64,000 nt of DNA from Mucilaginibacter sp. PAMB04168 (GTDB taxonomy: Bacteria > Bacteroidota > Bacteroidia > Sphingobacteriales > Sphingobacteriaceae): NCBI RefSeq assembly GCF_039634365.2, contig NZ_CP155079.2:4278001-4342000 (forward strand), read 5' to 3'. A program made the position numbers and the translations under genes. Numbering within the stretch: the stretch's first letter is position 1; each line of letters starts with the position of its first letter. This document shows, piece by piece, positions 50,860 to 59,291 of the stretch. The notes below the pieces were generated by a model, which was not told where the DNA came from, ran no database searches, and saw only the letters and a list, made by a program, of their open reading frames with translations.

Positions 50860-52257
50860 TTAAACTACATCCAGTATCAGCACCCAATCGTTGCCGTTAG
50901 CCGGCTGGCCGGGCGGATTAAAGTTCATGGTAGCCGTTTTGGTTTGCGTGCCCACCAGGGTGGTTTGCCCGGTGCGAGGGTTGAACCAAGAAGCTTTTAT
51001 TTTAGCGCCTTTTAACTTAGCAGTATTCACCGCTATAGTTTTGCCTGTATAAGTGTATACCATAGCGTAGTTGCTGCCACGGGTAGCCAGCAGGTAATTA
51101 TAGCGTGTGCCTTGTTTACCTGCAATCAAAGACTGATCGGGTACACGGTCGAAATACGAACGCGAAAGCATAAGTTTCTTCACATACTGCATTTGCAGCG
51201 CACCCGGATCGTTAATGGATTGGTACCAGTATTCCTTGGAGCCGTAAGCACTGCCTTTATCGGTAGGCTTATGCATTTGCATTACATCATTATTGCCATA
51301 CGTGTAACCGCAAGCTCCTGCAAATACCGACCAGTAGGCATAGCGACGAACATCTGCAGCTTTCCAACGCGGCAGTTTAACGTTGTGTAAACCGTAAGGT
51401 ATTTTTTCGTACGATGGCTCGGCATCCAGCGTAGGCTTAACGGGCGTTTTGTTGTAATCAACTTTTACGTATTTCCAGTTATCCTCGCCATACTTTAAAT
51501 CTTTGGCAGAGGTATCTTGTGCATAAGTACGGTGGCCAGATTGGAAGCAATTAAAGTCCAGCCAGCTTTCGTTATGAAACCAGGTGGATGATTGCGTACG
51601 GCCACGGGGGTGATAAGTAATCAGTTTGTCGGGGTTACCGGTGCGCAGGGTGCTGCCAATGGTGTTCCATACCTGTGTTGAATCGCTGCCGGCAATATCG
51701 CCGCCATTCATCCAAATTACGTTGCTTCGGTTTTTATAACGTTCGGCCAAAAAATCAGCATAAACTTTAGCATTAGCCGAATTAACATGACCGGTTTTTG
51801 ATTTGACAACCGATCCCCAAACAGGTACCAAAGCCATGTACAAACCCTTTTCGGCTGCACGGTCTACTATCCAGTCTACATGGTCCCAATAATCGTATTC
51901 TGTAGTATTAGCCAGGTTACTACCCTGGGTAACTTTAGGCTTGGCAATGTTGGCCGAAACTAAAGCCGAGTCGCCGTAAATATTCACTTCATTAATGTCG
52001 TGAATAACCATTACTTGTATTACGTTATATCCTTGCTTGCGGCGGGCTTCCAGGTACTTTTCTGCCTCATCACGATTGAGTTTAGAGAACAGCAGCCAGC
52101 CTGTATCACCCAGCCAAAAGAACGGCTTTTCATTATTGGTAGTGAAATAGCGTTTGTTAGATGATACTTTAAGCTGGGGCAGTTGTGCAGGCTCTTTCAC
52201 TATAAAAGCAAAGCCTATAACCGCCAAAAATAATATGCAGATGATTTTTTTTGACAT
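50860..52257 (-). CDS. GH140 family, apiosidase-like (DUF4038) enzyme
   Basis: A 465-residue secreted enzyme (N-terminal hydrophobic segment ICILFLAVIGFAFIV). The DUF4038/apiosidase-like TIM barrel is recognised by PFFWLGDTGWLLFSKL at 45-60, ARRKQGYNVIQV, NVIWMNGGDIAG (D187) and PTLDAEPSYEKIP (E280). The C-terminal domain (from about 370) is the small beta-sandwich often found with it (KASWFNPRTGQTT). GH140 enzymes cleave the beta-apiosyl linkage of rhamnogalacturonan II, so this is the strongest family clue for that substrate. The preceding gene encodes a beta-helix/barrel chimera with a similar C-terminal motif; the gap is 4 bp. Confidence 0.85.
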   Translation of the reverse strand: MSKKIICILFLAVIGFAFIVKEPAQLPQLKVSSNKRYFTTNNEKPFFWLGDTGWLLFSKLNRDEAEKYLEARRKQGYNVIQVMVIHDINEVNIYGDSALVSANIAKPKVTQGSNLANTTEYDYWDHVDWIVDRAAEKGLYMALVPVWGSVVKSKTGHVNSANAKVYADFLAERYKNRSNVIWMNGGDIAGSDSTQVWNTIGSTLRTGNPDKLITYHPRGRTQSSTWFHNESWLDFNCFQSGHRTYAQDTSAKDLKYGEDNWKYVKVDYNKTPVKPTLDAEPSYEKIPYGLHNVKLPRWKAADVRRYAYWSVFAGACGYTYGNNDVMQMHKPTDKGSAYGSKEYWYQSINDPGALQMQYVKKLMLSRSYFDRVPDQSLIAGKQGTRYNYLLATRGSNYAMVYTYTGKTIAVNTAKLKGAKIKASWFNPRTGQTTLVGTQTKTATMNFNPPGQPANGNDWVLILDVV

Positions 52258-52261
52258 AACT

Positions 52262-55200
52262 TTAAATACGTTTTAACCACAATACCGCAGCGCCGTTAGC
52301 CGGGCTTTGCAAACCGACAAGTTTAGCGCCCTTCAGTTGCTTAGGTGCCGATAAGTTATTGCCTGTTCTGGGATCTATCCAGTTAACCTGGTAATTGGCA
52401 TTCGCATCCGTTGCAACCGGAGCTACAGCTCCGGTATTGCTGTAAATAATGAAACCTTTAGCCGGATTGCCCAGTGCCCATTGATCCTTAGGATTGCCGG
52501 TTAGCTCTAAGGCTTTCATACCTATAGCATCGGCCAATAGCTGCTGATTAACACCTGCAGGCAAATTTGGTAATGAACCACCGGCTATAAAAGCGGCCCA
52601 ACCAAACTTATCGAAGCTATCGCCCGAGTAGATGACTGCCTTTGCGGGATACTTTTGGCGGTACTCTTTTACTGCACGGTAAACCTGCTCGAACGATGTT
52701 GCCTTAGGCTTTAGTAAACGGGCATGCTGACGAGGCGCAAGGTTCAGGCCGCCGGCAGGTGCATAAGCGCTGCCATCGGCCTGATAGTGCCAGTAACGGA
52801 TATCGATCACATCAATAGTTGAGGAACGGGCAGGATCGGCCAGGATAGCGTCTTGCACGTCTTTAGTAGTGCTTAAGCCTATAATGGCCTTCTTGCCTTT
52901 TTCTTTCTCCCACTGTTGTATGGTTTCTACCCAAAACTGAACAAAGTGCAGCGGACCGGTAAACTCAGCGCCAATCATTTGTATGACGCCGTTGTTGCCG
53001 GTAAAATTATCCAGGTTTTGGCGGATGAAAGCCTGATGCAGCTTGCGGCGTACCGGATGGTTTACATCGTAAAACTGCTCAGACATAAACACACGTTTAT
53101 CACCTGCGTAAGGTACTGGTTCAGGGAAACCGGTATTGTTAATATTGTTAACAGGTCGCCAAGGGAAATCGGCATAATGCGCACCGGCCTCAATAATATT
53201 ATGCTGAAAATAATTTTGGTTTATAAGTACCAAGCCCTTTTGATCGGCCAGGGTGGCAAACTGTTTCAGGCGGCTCCAGTACCATTTATTGTATTGCGTA
53301 ATATCGTACTTGCTCAGGCCATCCCATGCGGTTTCTTTACCGCTACGGGCAAAGGGTAATTCATAAAAGGGAGCCCAAACATCGCCATCTATACGGCGTA
53401 TGCGCTCGTGGTCGTCGCGGCGGCGTTCATACCACAAAGCGTAGTTTTGTTCAAAACCTATCAGGTGCTGCTTTTGCATCCAGTTAGCAACTTCGTTCAA
53501 ATCATCAGTTAAACCGGTGCCTGTACGGCCAGGTACCCAACGGGTAAGAGCTGGTTTTGCTCCTTTTTTAAGATACACCGGATCGATAGAACCATTCCAC
53601 CAGGGGGCATCCATGCGCATGCCACTCAGTACCGAATTTCCTCTAACTAACCAGCCATTACTTACCTGCATTACTCCAGCCATAGTTGGGGCAACAGGTT
53701 GTTTGTAACCAATTTGGTCTATAGTTTTTACACCTTGTGCATTAACCGGTATAGCGTGGCGCTGCGGTACCTGGTCAATCCAATCGCTAATAGTTACTGC
53801 AGGTTTTACCGAATTAGCCGTGAGCTGAGCAGCTACCTTTACAGATGGACTGCTCGATGCTTCGGTCTCAATGTCTAAAATATCGGCTTGCTTGCTGATA
53901 TCCCGTTCTAAACGCTGCTTGAGCTGTGTGTAGTAAAAGCTGCGCGGACTAAGCGTATTATTTGAATCGCCCCAGTAGCCATCGCCTGCAAATTGTGCCC
54001 AGGTACCAAACGCCCAGTTTTGAGCGCCGGGTGGCTGGTAACAATCTACACGTGCTGCACTACAATTCCATAAAAGGCTGTTCGCGGCATTCCAGCCGGC
54101 GCCTTGCCCATCCTGGCCGCGATTCATAAAACTTAAGGCCTGTCCATCTATATTCATCACATCATATAGCACGCCCGAAGCCCAGCTATCAATTGGACCG
54201 CTAAAACTGTACGGCTGCGAAGCCTGGCATTGCACAAATGCTGTTGGTCCGGGCGCACAATAGCCCACAGCAAAATCATGAAAGCCCTGCTCGGCGTATA
54301 AACGCTGAAACAAGGTTTGCCCGCCCATGGTCCAAAATGTATTGCGGCGATAGCCACCTATTTCTGAAACAGGAGCTAGTGATTTACAATCCTGAACAGT
54401 GATACGATTGCCGCTTTCGAGCACAAACACGGCCGAACCGGCAAAATGCTCAAAAGTTACCTGCCGTACCCAGGCATCGCGCACATTTTCGAGCGTAATG
54501 GCCATCCATCGGTGGGCCTCATCTTTAAGATTAGCTGCGTTATAAGCAGATTGCAGGCGTAGGTTTTCGACACCAATATTTTCAACACGACCGGTCCAGG
54601 CGTAATGACTTACCAGGCCACCGCCATAAGCAGAGTCAAGCGCTGTTGTTAACGGCGCATCAACAGTAATGGTGTTACCGTTTACAGCAGTTACTTTTCT
54701 GTCCCAAACAATATCACGCTCGCCCGGCTTCCAGCCCAGGGTGGTAATGCCGCCACCAAAGTGATCAGTTTTAAGAAAGTCAATCCAGTTCTTGGTGCTT
54801 GGCCTGCGAATGAGTATCTCATCACCTGCTTTAAACTTACCCGATGCGACCTTGAAAGACGTTGCATTAACCGGTACATAGGCTTCGGTAATTTTCAGGG
54901 TATCGCTTACACTGCGGTTGCCTTGCCCGGCTACTCGAATAAAAGTTTCGCGATCGGTACCTGCCGCAATAAGTGTTGTGCCGCCATTGCTCATGCCACT
55001 GCCACGCAGCACCACGCCCGATGCATTTATTTTTAAGCTACCGCCTACTTCGTATGTTCCTTTATTAAGCAACACAGCTCCCCTAAAACCATCCTTACCA
55101 ATGGGTAGCGATGCTACATAATCCAGTGCAGCTTGTATACGCAAAGTAGCGTCACCTGCTTTTACGGGCACCACTACTTTAACAGCCACATCGGGTATGG

Positions 55201-55420
55201 CCTGCTCTGAGGCTTTATAGCCGGCGTACGAATAATCGGGTATGCGATCCCCTTTGGCATCAACCGCATAAACAAGTTTGCCGCTCTTGTCAGCGGCTAC
55301 TGGTGGTTGGGGCTTAGCTTTAGGCGGCGCCTTTTGGCCCCATGCGGGCGCATGTATAAACATGCACCCTAACATGCAACCAACCAAAAATCTTATGTTC
55401 TTGTTAAGACTTACTGTCAT
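52262..55420 (-). CDS. Secreted beta-helix / barrel chimera, probable polysaccharide-active enzyme
   Basis: A 1052-residue secreted protein with a signal peptide ending PAWGQ. Residues about 90-500 form a pectate-lyase-like right-handed beta-helix (RIQAALDYVASLP, AVLLNKGTYEVGG, VVLRGSGMSNGGTTL, ENIGVENLRLQSAY). Residues about 600-970 look like a different fold, an alpha/beta barrel with WNGSIDPVYLKKG, LVLINQNYFQHNIIEAG and IDIRYWHYQAD. The C-terminal about 70 residues (VNWIDPRTGNNLSAPKQLKG) resemble the end of the adjacent GH140 protein. I think this belongs to the DUF6298-type family but am not certain. It sits between PL1 and GH140, with 4-5 bp gaps, so it likely acts on the same pectic chain. 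Confidence 0.75.
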   Translation of the reverse strand: MTVSLNKNIRFLVGCMLGCMFIHAPAWGQKAPPKAKPQPPVAADKSGKLVYAVDAKGDRIPDYSYAGYKASEQAIPDVAVKVVVPVKAGDATLRIQAALDYVASLPIGKDGFRGAVLLNKGTYEVGGSLKINASGVVLRGSGMSNGGTTLIAAGTDRETFIRVAGQGNRSVSDTLKITEAYVPVNATSFKVASGKFKAGDEILIRRPSTKNWIDFLKTDHFGGGITTLGWKPGERDIVWDRKVTAVNGNTITVDAPLTTALDSAYGGGLVSHYAWTGRVENIGVENLRLQSAYNAANLKDEAHRWMAITLENVRDAWVRQVTFEHFAGSAVFVLESGNRITVQDCKSLAPVSEIGGYRRNTFWTMGGQTLFQRLYAEQGFHDFAVGYCAPGPTAFVQCQASQPYSFSGPIDSWASGVLYDVMNIDGQALSFMNRGQDGQGAGWNAANSLLWNCSAARVDCYQPPGAQNWAFGTWAQFAGDGYWGDSNNTLSPRSFYYTQLKQRLERDISKQADILDIETEASSSPSVKVAAQLTANSVKPAVTISDWIDQVPQRHAIPVNAQGVKTIDQIGYKQPVAPTMAGVMQVSNGWLVRGNSVLSGMRMDAPWWNGSIDPVYLKKGAKPALTRWVPGRTGTGLTDDLNEVANWMQKQHLIGFEQNYALWYERRRDDHERIRRIDGDVWAPFYELPFARSGKETAWDGLSKYDITQYNKWYWSRLKQFATLADQKGLVLINQNYFQHNIIEAGAHYADFPWRPVNNINNTGFPEPVPYAGDKRVFMSEQFYDVNHPVRRKLHQAFIRQNLDNFTGNNGVIQMIGAEFTGPLHFVQFWVETIQQWEKEKGKKAIIGLSTTKDVQDAILADPARSSTIDVIDIRYWHYQADGSAYAPAGGLNLAPRQHARLLKPKATSFEQVYRAVKEYRQKYPAKAVIYSGDSFDKFGWAAFIAGGSLPNLPAGVNQQLLADAIGMKALELTGNPKDQWALGNPAKGFIIYSNTGAVAPVATDANANYQVNWIDPRTGNNLSAPKQLKGAKLVGLQSPANGAAVLWLKRI

Positions 55421-55425
55421 TTAAA

Positions 55426-57087
55426 TTATTTAGCTGATGCTGTGCTCTTTTCGCCTTTTTTAGCTAACTCATTTAAGTATACTTCGATGTTGCTGTAACC
55501 TCCGCCATTTTTAGCAAGGGCTGGTGAATCTGCCGCATTTTTAGGATTTAACCCATGCGCCGTTTCCCAGGCATCAGGTAAACCATCGTTATCACTGTCT
55601 TTATAAGGCGTACCTTTATAATCAGGATAACCACCTACCTGGCTTGGATCAGTTATGATTCCAATCTTGTAGGAGTCGATTGGCAGGCGGCGATGTTTAA
55701 ATTGTGTATCAGGCAGTTTAACGCCTTCTTTGTATTCAATTTTACCGGTAGCCACTTGTTTGATAATGCGCGCATCCACAGCATCACGCACGGGTAGGGT
55801 TGCACCTGCATTGGTTAACACGAATTGGCGGGCAGCCTGAGCTGACGATATTTTAACAGCCGGCATAGGGAAAGGCTTGTTCCATTTCATGTAATCGGTA
55901 TACTGACCGGCGTCAGCCATTTCTTTACCACCCTCACCTTCTACCTGAACGCCACCAGCCCAGTTATCAGCAGTAATTTTAGGATAGCCTTCCATTACGT
56001 TACCGTTCACATAAGCCATACCAAATACACGCTCTTTTAATTTAGAACGGCCTGATTCGGGTTTCAAAATGCGGTGACCTACCGGCTCGTTTTTAGGCGT
56101 GGCCGGGCCTGGTTGAAAATAGTTGTTGATGATGTTAAATTTAGCTGTGTAATCGCCGCCATCCATTGAGCGGTGTACCCAGTTAAATACTACGTTGTTT
56201 ACAAAGTTGTAAATGCCGTTCCAGCCAATTGATGGGTTACGGCCAGTATTATCGGCCCATAAGTTGCGTACAAGCAAGCTGTTTTCGCCACCGGTAGTAC
56301 TGCCAAAAGCATGGTTCCAGGTATCTAACGATTCTGAGTAGATACAGTTGGAAATGGTTACATTAACAGTACCCAGCTTTTCTTCTTTTGAGCCATCGCC
56401 CGGATCGAACATGTGACGGTAGATGGACATATTTTCATCCAATCCCCAGCTGGTTGAACAATGGTCGATAATGATGTTACCTACCGGGTTGCCGCCTAGT
56501 GAATCATCACGGCGGCCCACATTCGTTTCGCCACGGCGGAAACGCATATAGCGCAGCACCACATCATGGGTGTTTATCCAAACCGACTCACCAGCTACGC
56601 AGATACCACTGCCCGGGGCCGACTGGCCTTCGATAGTAATATATGGTGCCCGGATGATTAAAGGACTTTTAATGCGGATGATGCCTGATACGTTAAAAAC
56701 GATTATACGTGCACCACCCTGCTCACATGCCCAGCGCAAAGTGCCGGGGCCGCTATCGGCCAGGCTGGTTACCACATATACCTTGCCACCACGACCGCCA
56801 AATGAGTGCGCACCGCCACCTTCTGCTCCTGGGAAAGCCAGTAGATCTGCCTGCGGTAAATCATTTGGACGCGCAGCCCATGGAATATAAGGTTTGCCAT
56901 GGCGCATATCATAATCAACAGCTGTGTAAGCAATCTTCCAGGCCGAGTCTGACTTGCGTGTTGCCTCCTTCATCATGGCATTGCTGGCGGCGGCAACATC
57001 GGCCGGAATTTGAGGGTATTGGGCCATCACTGGTTTGGCAAAAAATGCAGCCGAACACAGTGACAGCAGGAAAAAGCTTTTTCTCAT
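55426..57087 (-). CDS. Secreted PL1-family pectate lyase
   Basis: A 553-residue secreted polysaccharide lyase with signal peptide ending VMAQ. The family 1 parallel beta-helix is marked by FPGAEGGGAHSFGGRGG near 84-100, VVTSLADSGPGTLRWA, PYITIEGQSAPGSGICV, IIIDHCSTSWGLDEN and the metal/substrate region LDTWNHAFGS. Near the C terminus DSDNDGLPD at 497-505 looks like a calcium-binding repeat, followed by a lysine-rich tail. It cleaves polygalacturonate or pectate by beta-elimination, creating unsaturated ends. It is the first enzyme gene after the SusC/SusD terminator and probably starts the long leftward enzyme transcript. A GH105/GH88 enzyme to handle unsaturated products was not found in the window. 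Confidence 0.92.
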   Translation of the reverse strand: MRKSFFLLSLCSAAFFAKPVMAQYPQIPADVAAASNAMMKEATRKSDSAWKIAYTAVDYDMRHGKPYIPWAARPNDLPQADLLAFPGAEGGGAHSFGGRGGKVYVVTSLADSGPGTLRWACEQGGARIIVFNVSGIIRIKSPLIIRAPYITIEGQSAPGSGICVAGESVWINTHDVVLRYMRFRRGETNVGRRDDSLGGNPVGNIIIDHCSTSWGLDENMSIYRHMFDPGDGSKEEKLGTVNVTISNCIYSESLDTWNHAFGSTTGGENSLLVRNLWADNTGRNPSIGWNGIYNFVNNVVFNWVHRSMDGGDYTAKFNIINNYFQPGPATPKNEPVGHRILKPESGRSKLKERVFGMAYVNGNVMEGYPKITADNWAGGVQVEGEGGKEMADAGQYTDYMKWNKPFPMPAVKISSAQAARQFVLTNAGATLPVRDAVDARIIKQVATGKIEYKEGVKLPDTQFKHRRLPIDSYKIGIITDPSQVGGYPDYKGTPYKDSDNDGLPDAWETAHGLNPKNAADSPALAKNGGGYSNIEVYLNELAKKGEKSTASAK

Positions 57088-57409
57088 TATATAGCGGTTT
57101 AAATAAGTACTTAATCGTGTTTCTAATTAATACAGCCTAAAGCGGACTACCAATTAAAACAAATTACAAATACAGTAAAGGAAACTTAGGTAATTCTTGG
57201 TTTCTAAAATTTAACTATTTCAAATATGCAATGTACGGCTTGGCATTTTATATAAAATCTTAACAAACTCTTATAACATATTAGCATAACCACCTCTCAA
57301 GTGTTTAAAGGCTAATGATAGCAAAGTTGTTACAAAGGCACATAAATGAGTGTTAAGTCAAATTTAAGCACCTTTTTACAAACCACTACCGTCTGTTAAT
57401 ATCATACAA
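57088..57409. promoter_or_regulatory. AT-rich gap, likely promoter region of the PL1-led enzyme block
   Basis: About 320 bp without a gene between the PL1 start and the SusD terminator (378 bp up to the SusD stop). The sequence is very A/T-rich with several CAAA words (57170, 57231, 57263, 57381), but I did not find a perfect CAAAnnTA with a matching -33 partner. It probably holds the leftward promoter of the enzyme genes. No hairpin besides the terminator at 57410 and no small ORF were noticed. Confidence 0.5.
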
Positions 57410-57459
57410 TACTATAATAAAAAAGGGAAGTACATGTACTTCCCTTTTTTATTATAGTA
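57410..57459 (-). terminator. 50-bp perfect palindrome terminator after SusD
   Basis: A perfect palindrome of 50 bp centred between 57434 and 57435, arms AAAAAAGGGAAGTAC / GTACTTCCCTTTTTT extended by AT-rich ends. It lies 6 bp beyond the SusD stop (57466) and works as a terminator on the minus strand; it separates the transport pair from the enzyme block. Confidence 0.9.
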
Positions 57460-57465
57460 GCCCAA

Positions 57466-59280
57466 CTATTGAAGCGGATCGAAATTACCACCCCAACCCT
57501 TATTTTGCTGTATTTTAGGATTATTAGTCATTGTAGCCTGGGGTATCCCGAAGAAATAGTATTCATCTTTCCAGGCAATGGTGTATCCATTATCCAGGTT
57601 TTTTGGAAGAATAGTAAAGAATGCATACGCCTGATCATTTGTCAATGCATCGCGACCTACGTAAGGTGATGTTGAAAGGCTTGCAGGTGCTCCGGCATTC
57701 AGGTTGATTTGTCTACCTGTACGTACTTTACCGTTTAATACCGATGCAAATAATTTGCGGCGGCGTAAATCCCAGAAGCGTTTACCTTCAAAAGCAAATT
57801 CAATCTGGCGCTCATACATCACAGCATTAATAAGTGCAGCTCCACTTAAACCTGCTGATAAACCGTATAAATTATCCGCCCCTTTTTCAATACCAGCCCT
57901 TGCACGTACCAAAATCAAGTTGTCATAAGCTTCTTGAGGGCGGTTAGTCGCAGCGGCCGCCTCCGCAAGATTTAATAATACTTCTGCATAACGTATCTCC
58001 ATCCAGTCGGTTCCAACAAACTGCACGTTACTTTGCAGTACACTTGGATCAACCGCCTTGCGGCAATAAAAACCTGTTGTACTGGCTGTGCCTGGTTCAA
58101 CAGTTTTGTTGCTAACAAAATAAGTCCATAAACGGTAGTTTTGATTTCCTATGAGTGGCCACACGGCGCCATTGTAGGCTATAGTTGCATTGAAGCGCGG
58201 ATCACGGTTCTGATAAAAATTCTGATCGTTGTAAGTGTACTTTGTTGATGTGCCGGGTGCCTTACCGTCAAGCATTGGGTAGGCCTTTACCATTTCCCAG
58301 GTTGGCTGATAAGTACTGCTGCTACCTGTTCCCATATAAGCAGGACGGGCCTGATTATCATAGGTGTTCGGTTTGCGGGTTTCTGTTGTAAGATTATTAT
58401 AACCGGTCACCATTACGGCTTCGGGATTGCTAACTTCTGAAAACCACATATTTTGGTAAGAAGTATTAAGTTTCCAATCGGTGCCTAAAAGTGTTACCGC
58501 TTGCTTGCAGGTATTATAAGCTGATTCCCACCTTTCAGGGATGCTTGCTGGTGCATTTGGATCACTCACACCTTCGGTAACAAATTGCGGACTAGCCCAG
58601 GTAATTAATACACGCCCTTTAAACGCTGCTGCTGCGCCAGCAGTAAAACGTCCCCAATCAGCAGATGATGCCCATTTTTTTGGCAGGTACTTAATCGCGG
58701 TATCTAAATCGGCAGTTATTTGCTTAATACAATCTGAAGTTTTGCTACGGGGAACCAACGCGGCCTCTTTGGCTTCATCGCCAACTGCCTCTAAAGGCGT
58801 TAACACCAACGGTACACCGCCATAAAGGCGAACCAGGTCAAAATATCTGAAAGCGCGCAAAAACAACGCCTGAGATATTAAACGATTTTTAGTACCTGCT
58901 GGCAGCGAGCCTGCTTTAACATCTCTGATGAATGTGTTGATAAAACGTATCTTTCCATAATTATTGGTTACGTTTACACCGGTTGCAATATCACCCACTT
59001 CAGAAACACCTAAAGTTCCTCTAAAAAACTTCACATCTGCATATCCTTCATCAGAAATACCTGTGGGGTTTGAGATAGCGCTACTGGGGCTAATGCCTGC
59101 CCAGCCTGGTAAATTCTGCTCGTAAATATAATTAAGATTTAATACCGCTAATGTTGAGTCATTAAATATCTGACTGGCCACTGAGTAGTTTTCGTCAACA
59201 TTATCTAATGCTTTCTTACAACTTGTAAGCAGCATTGGCACACATAAAGCCGCTATTATTACTGTATATAATTTTTTCAT
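57466..59280 (-). CDS. susD: SusD/RagB-family glycan-binding lipoprotein
   Basis: A 604-residue outer-membrane lipoprotein of the SusD family. The lipobox LLTSC ends at C21. Helical TPR-like features follow (LISQALFLRAFRYFDLVRLYGGVPLV), and the conserved C-terminal FAFEGKRFWDLRRRK motif is intact. SusD acts as the lid and glycan-binding partner of the SusC channel. It is encoded 11 bp after susC and followed directly by a strong terminator. Which oligosaccharide it binds is not visible, but the enzymes downstream imply a rhamnose/galactose-rich pectic ligand. Confidence 0.95.
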   Translation of the reverse strand: MKKLYTVIIAALCVPMLLTSCKKALDNVDENYSVASQIFNDSTLAVLNLNYIYEQNLPGWAGISPSSAISNPTGISDEGYADVKFFRGTLGVSEVGDIATGVNVTNNYGKIRFINTFIRDVKAGSLPAGTKNRLISQALFLRAFRYFDLVRLYGGVPLVLTPLEAVGDEAKEAALVPRSKTSDCIKQITADLDTAIKYLPKKWASSADWGRFTAGAAAAFKGRVLITWASPQFVTEGVSDPNAPASIPERWESAYNTCKQAVTLLGTDWKLNTSYQNMWFSEVSNPEAVMVTGYNNLTTETRKPNTYDNQARPAYMGTGSSSTYQPTWEMVKAYPMLDGKAPGTSTKYTYNDQNFYQNRDPRFNATIAYNGAVWPLIGNQNYRLWTYFVSNKTVEPGTASTTGFYCRKAVDPSVLQSNVQFVGTDWMEIRYAEVLLNLAEAAAATNRPQEAYDNLILVRARAGIEKGADNLYGLSAGLSGAALINAVMYERQIEFAFEGKRFWDLRRRKLFASVLNGKVRTGRQINLNAGAPASLSTSPYVGRDALTNDQAYAFFTILPKNLDNGYTIAWKDEYYFFGIPQATMTNNPKIQQNKGWGGNFDPLQ

Positions 59281-59291
59281 TTTGTTACTGA

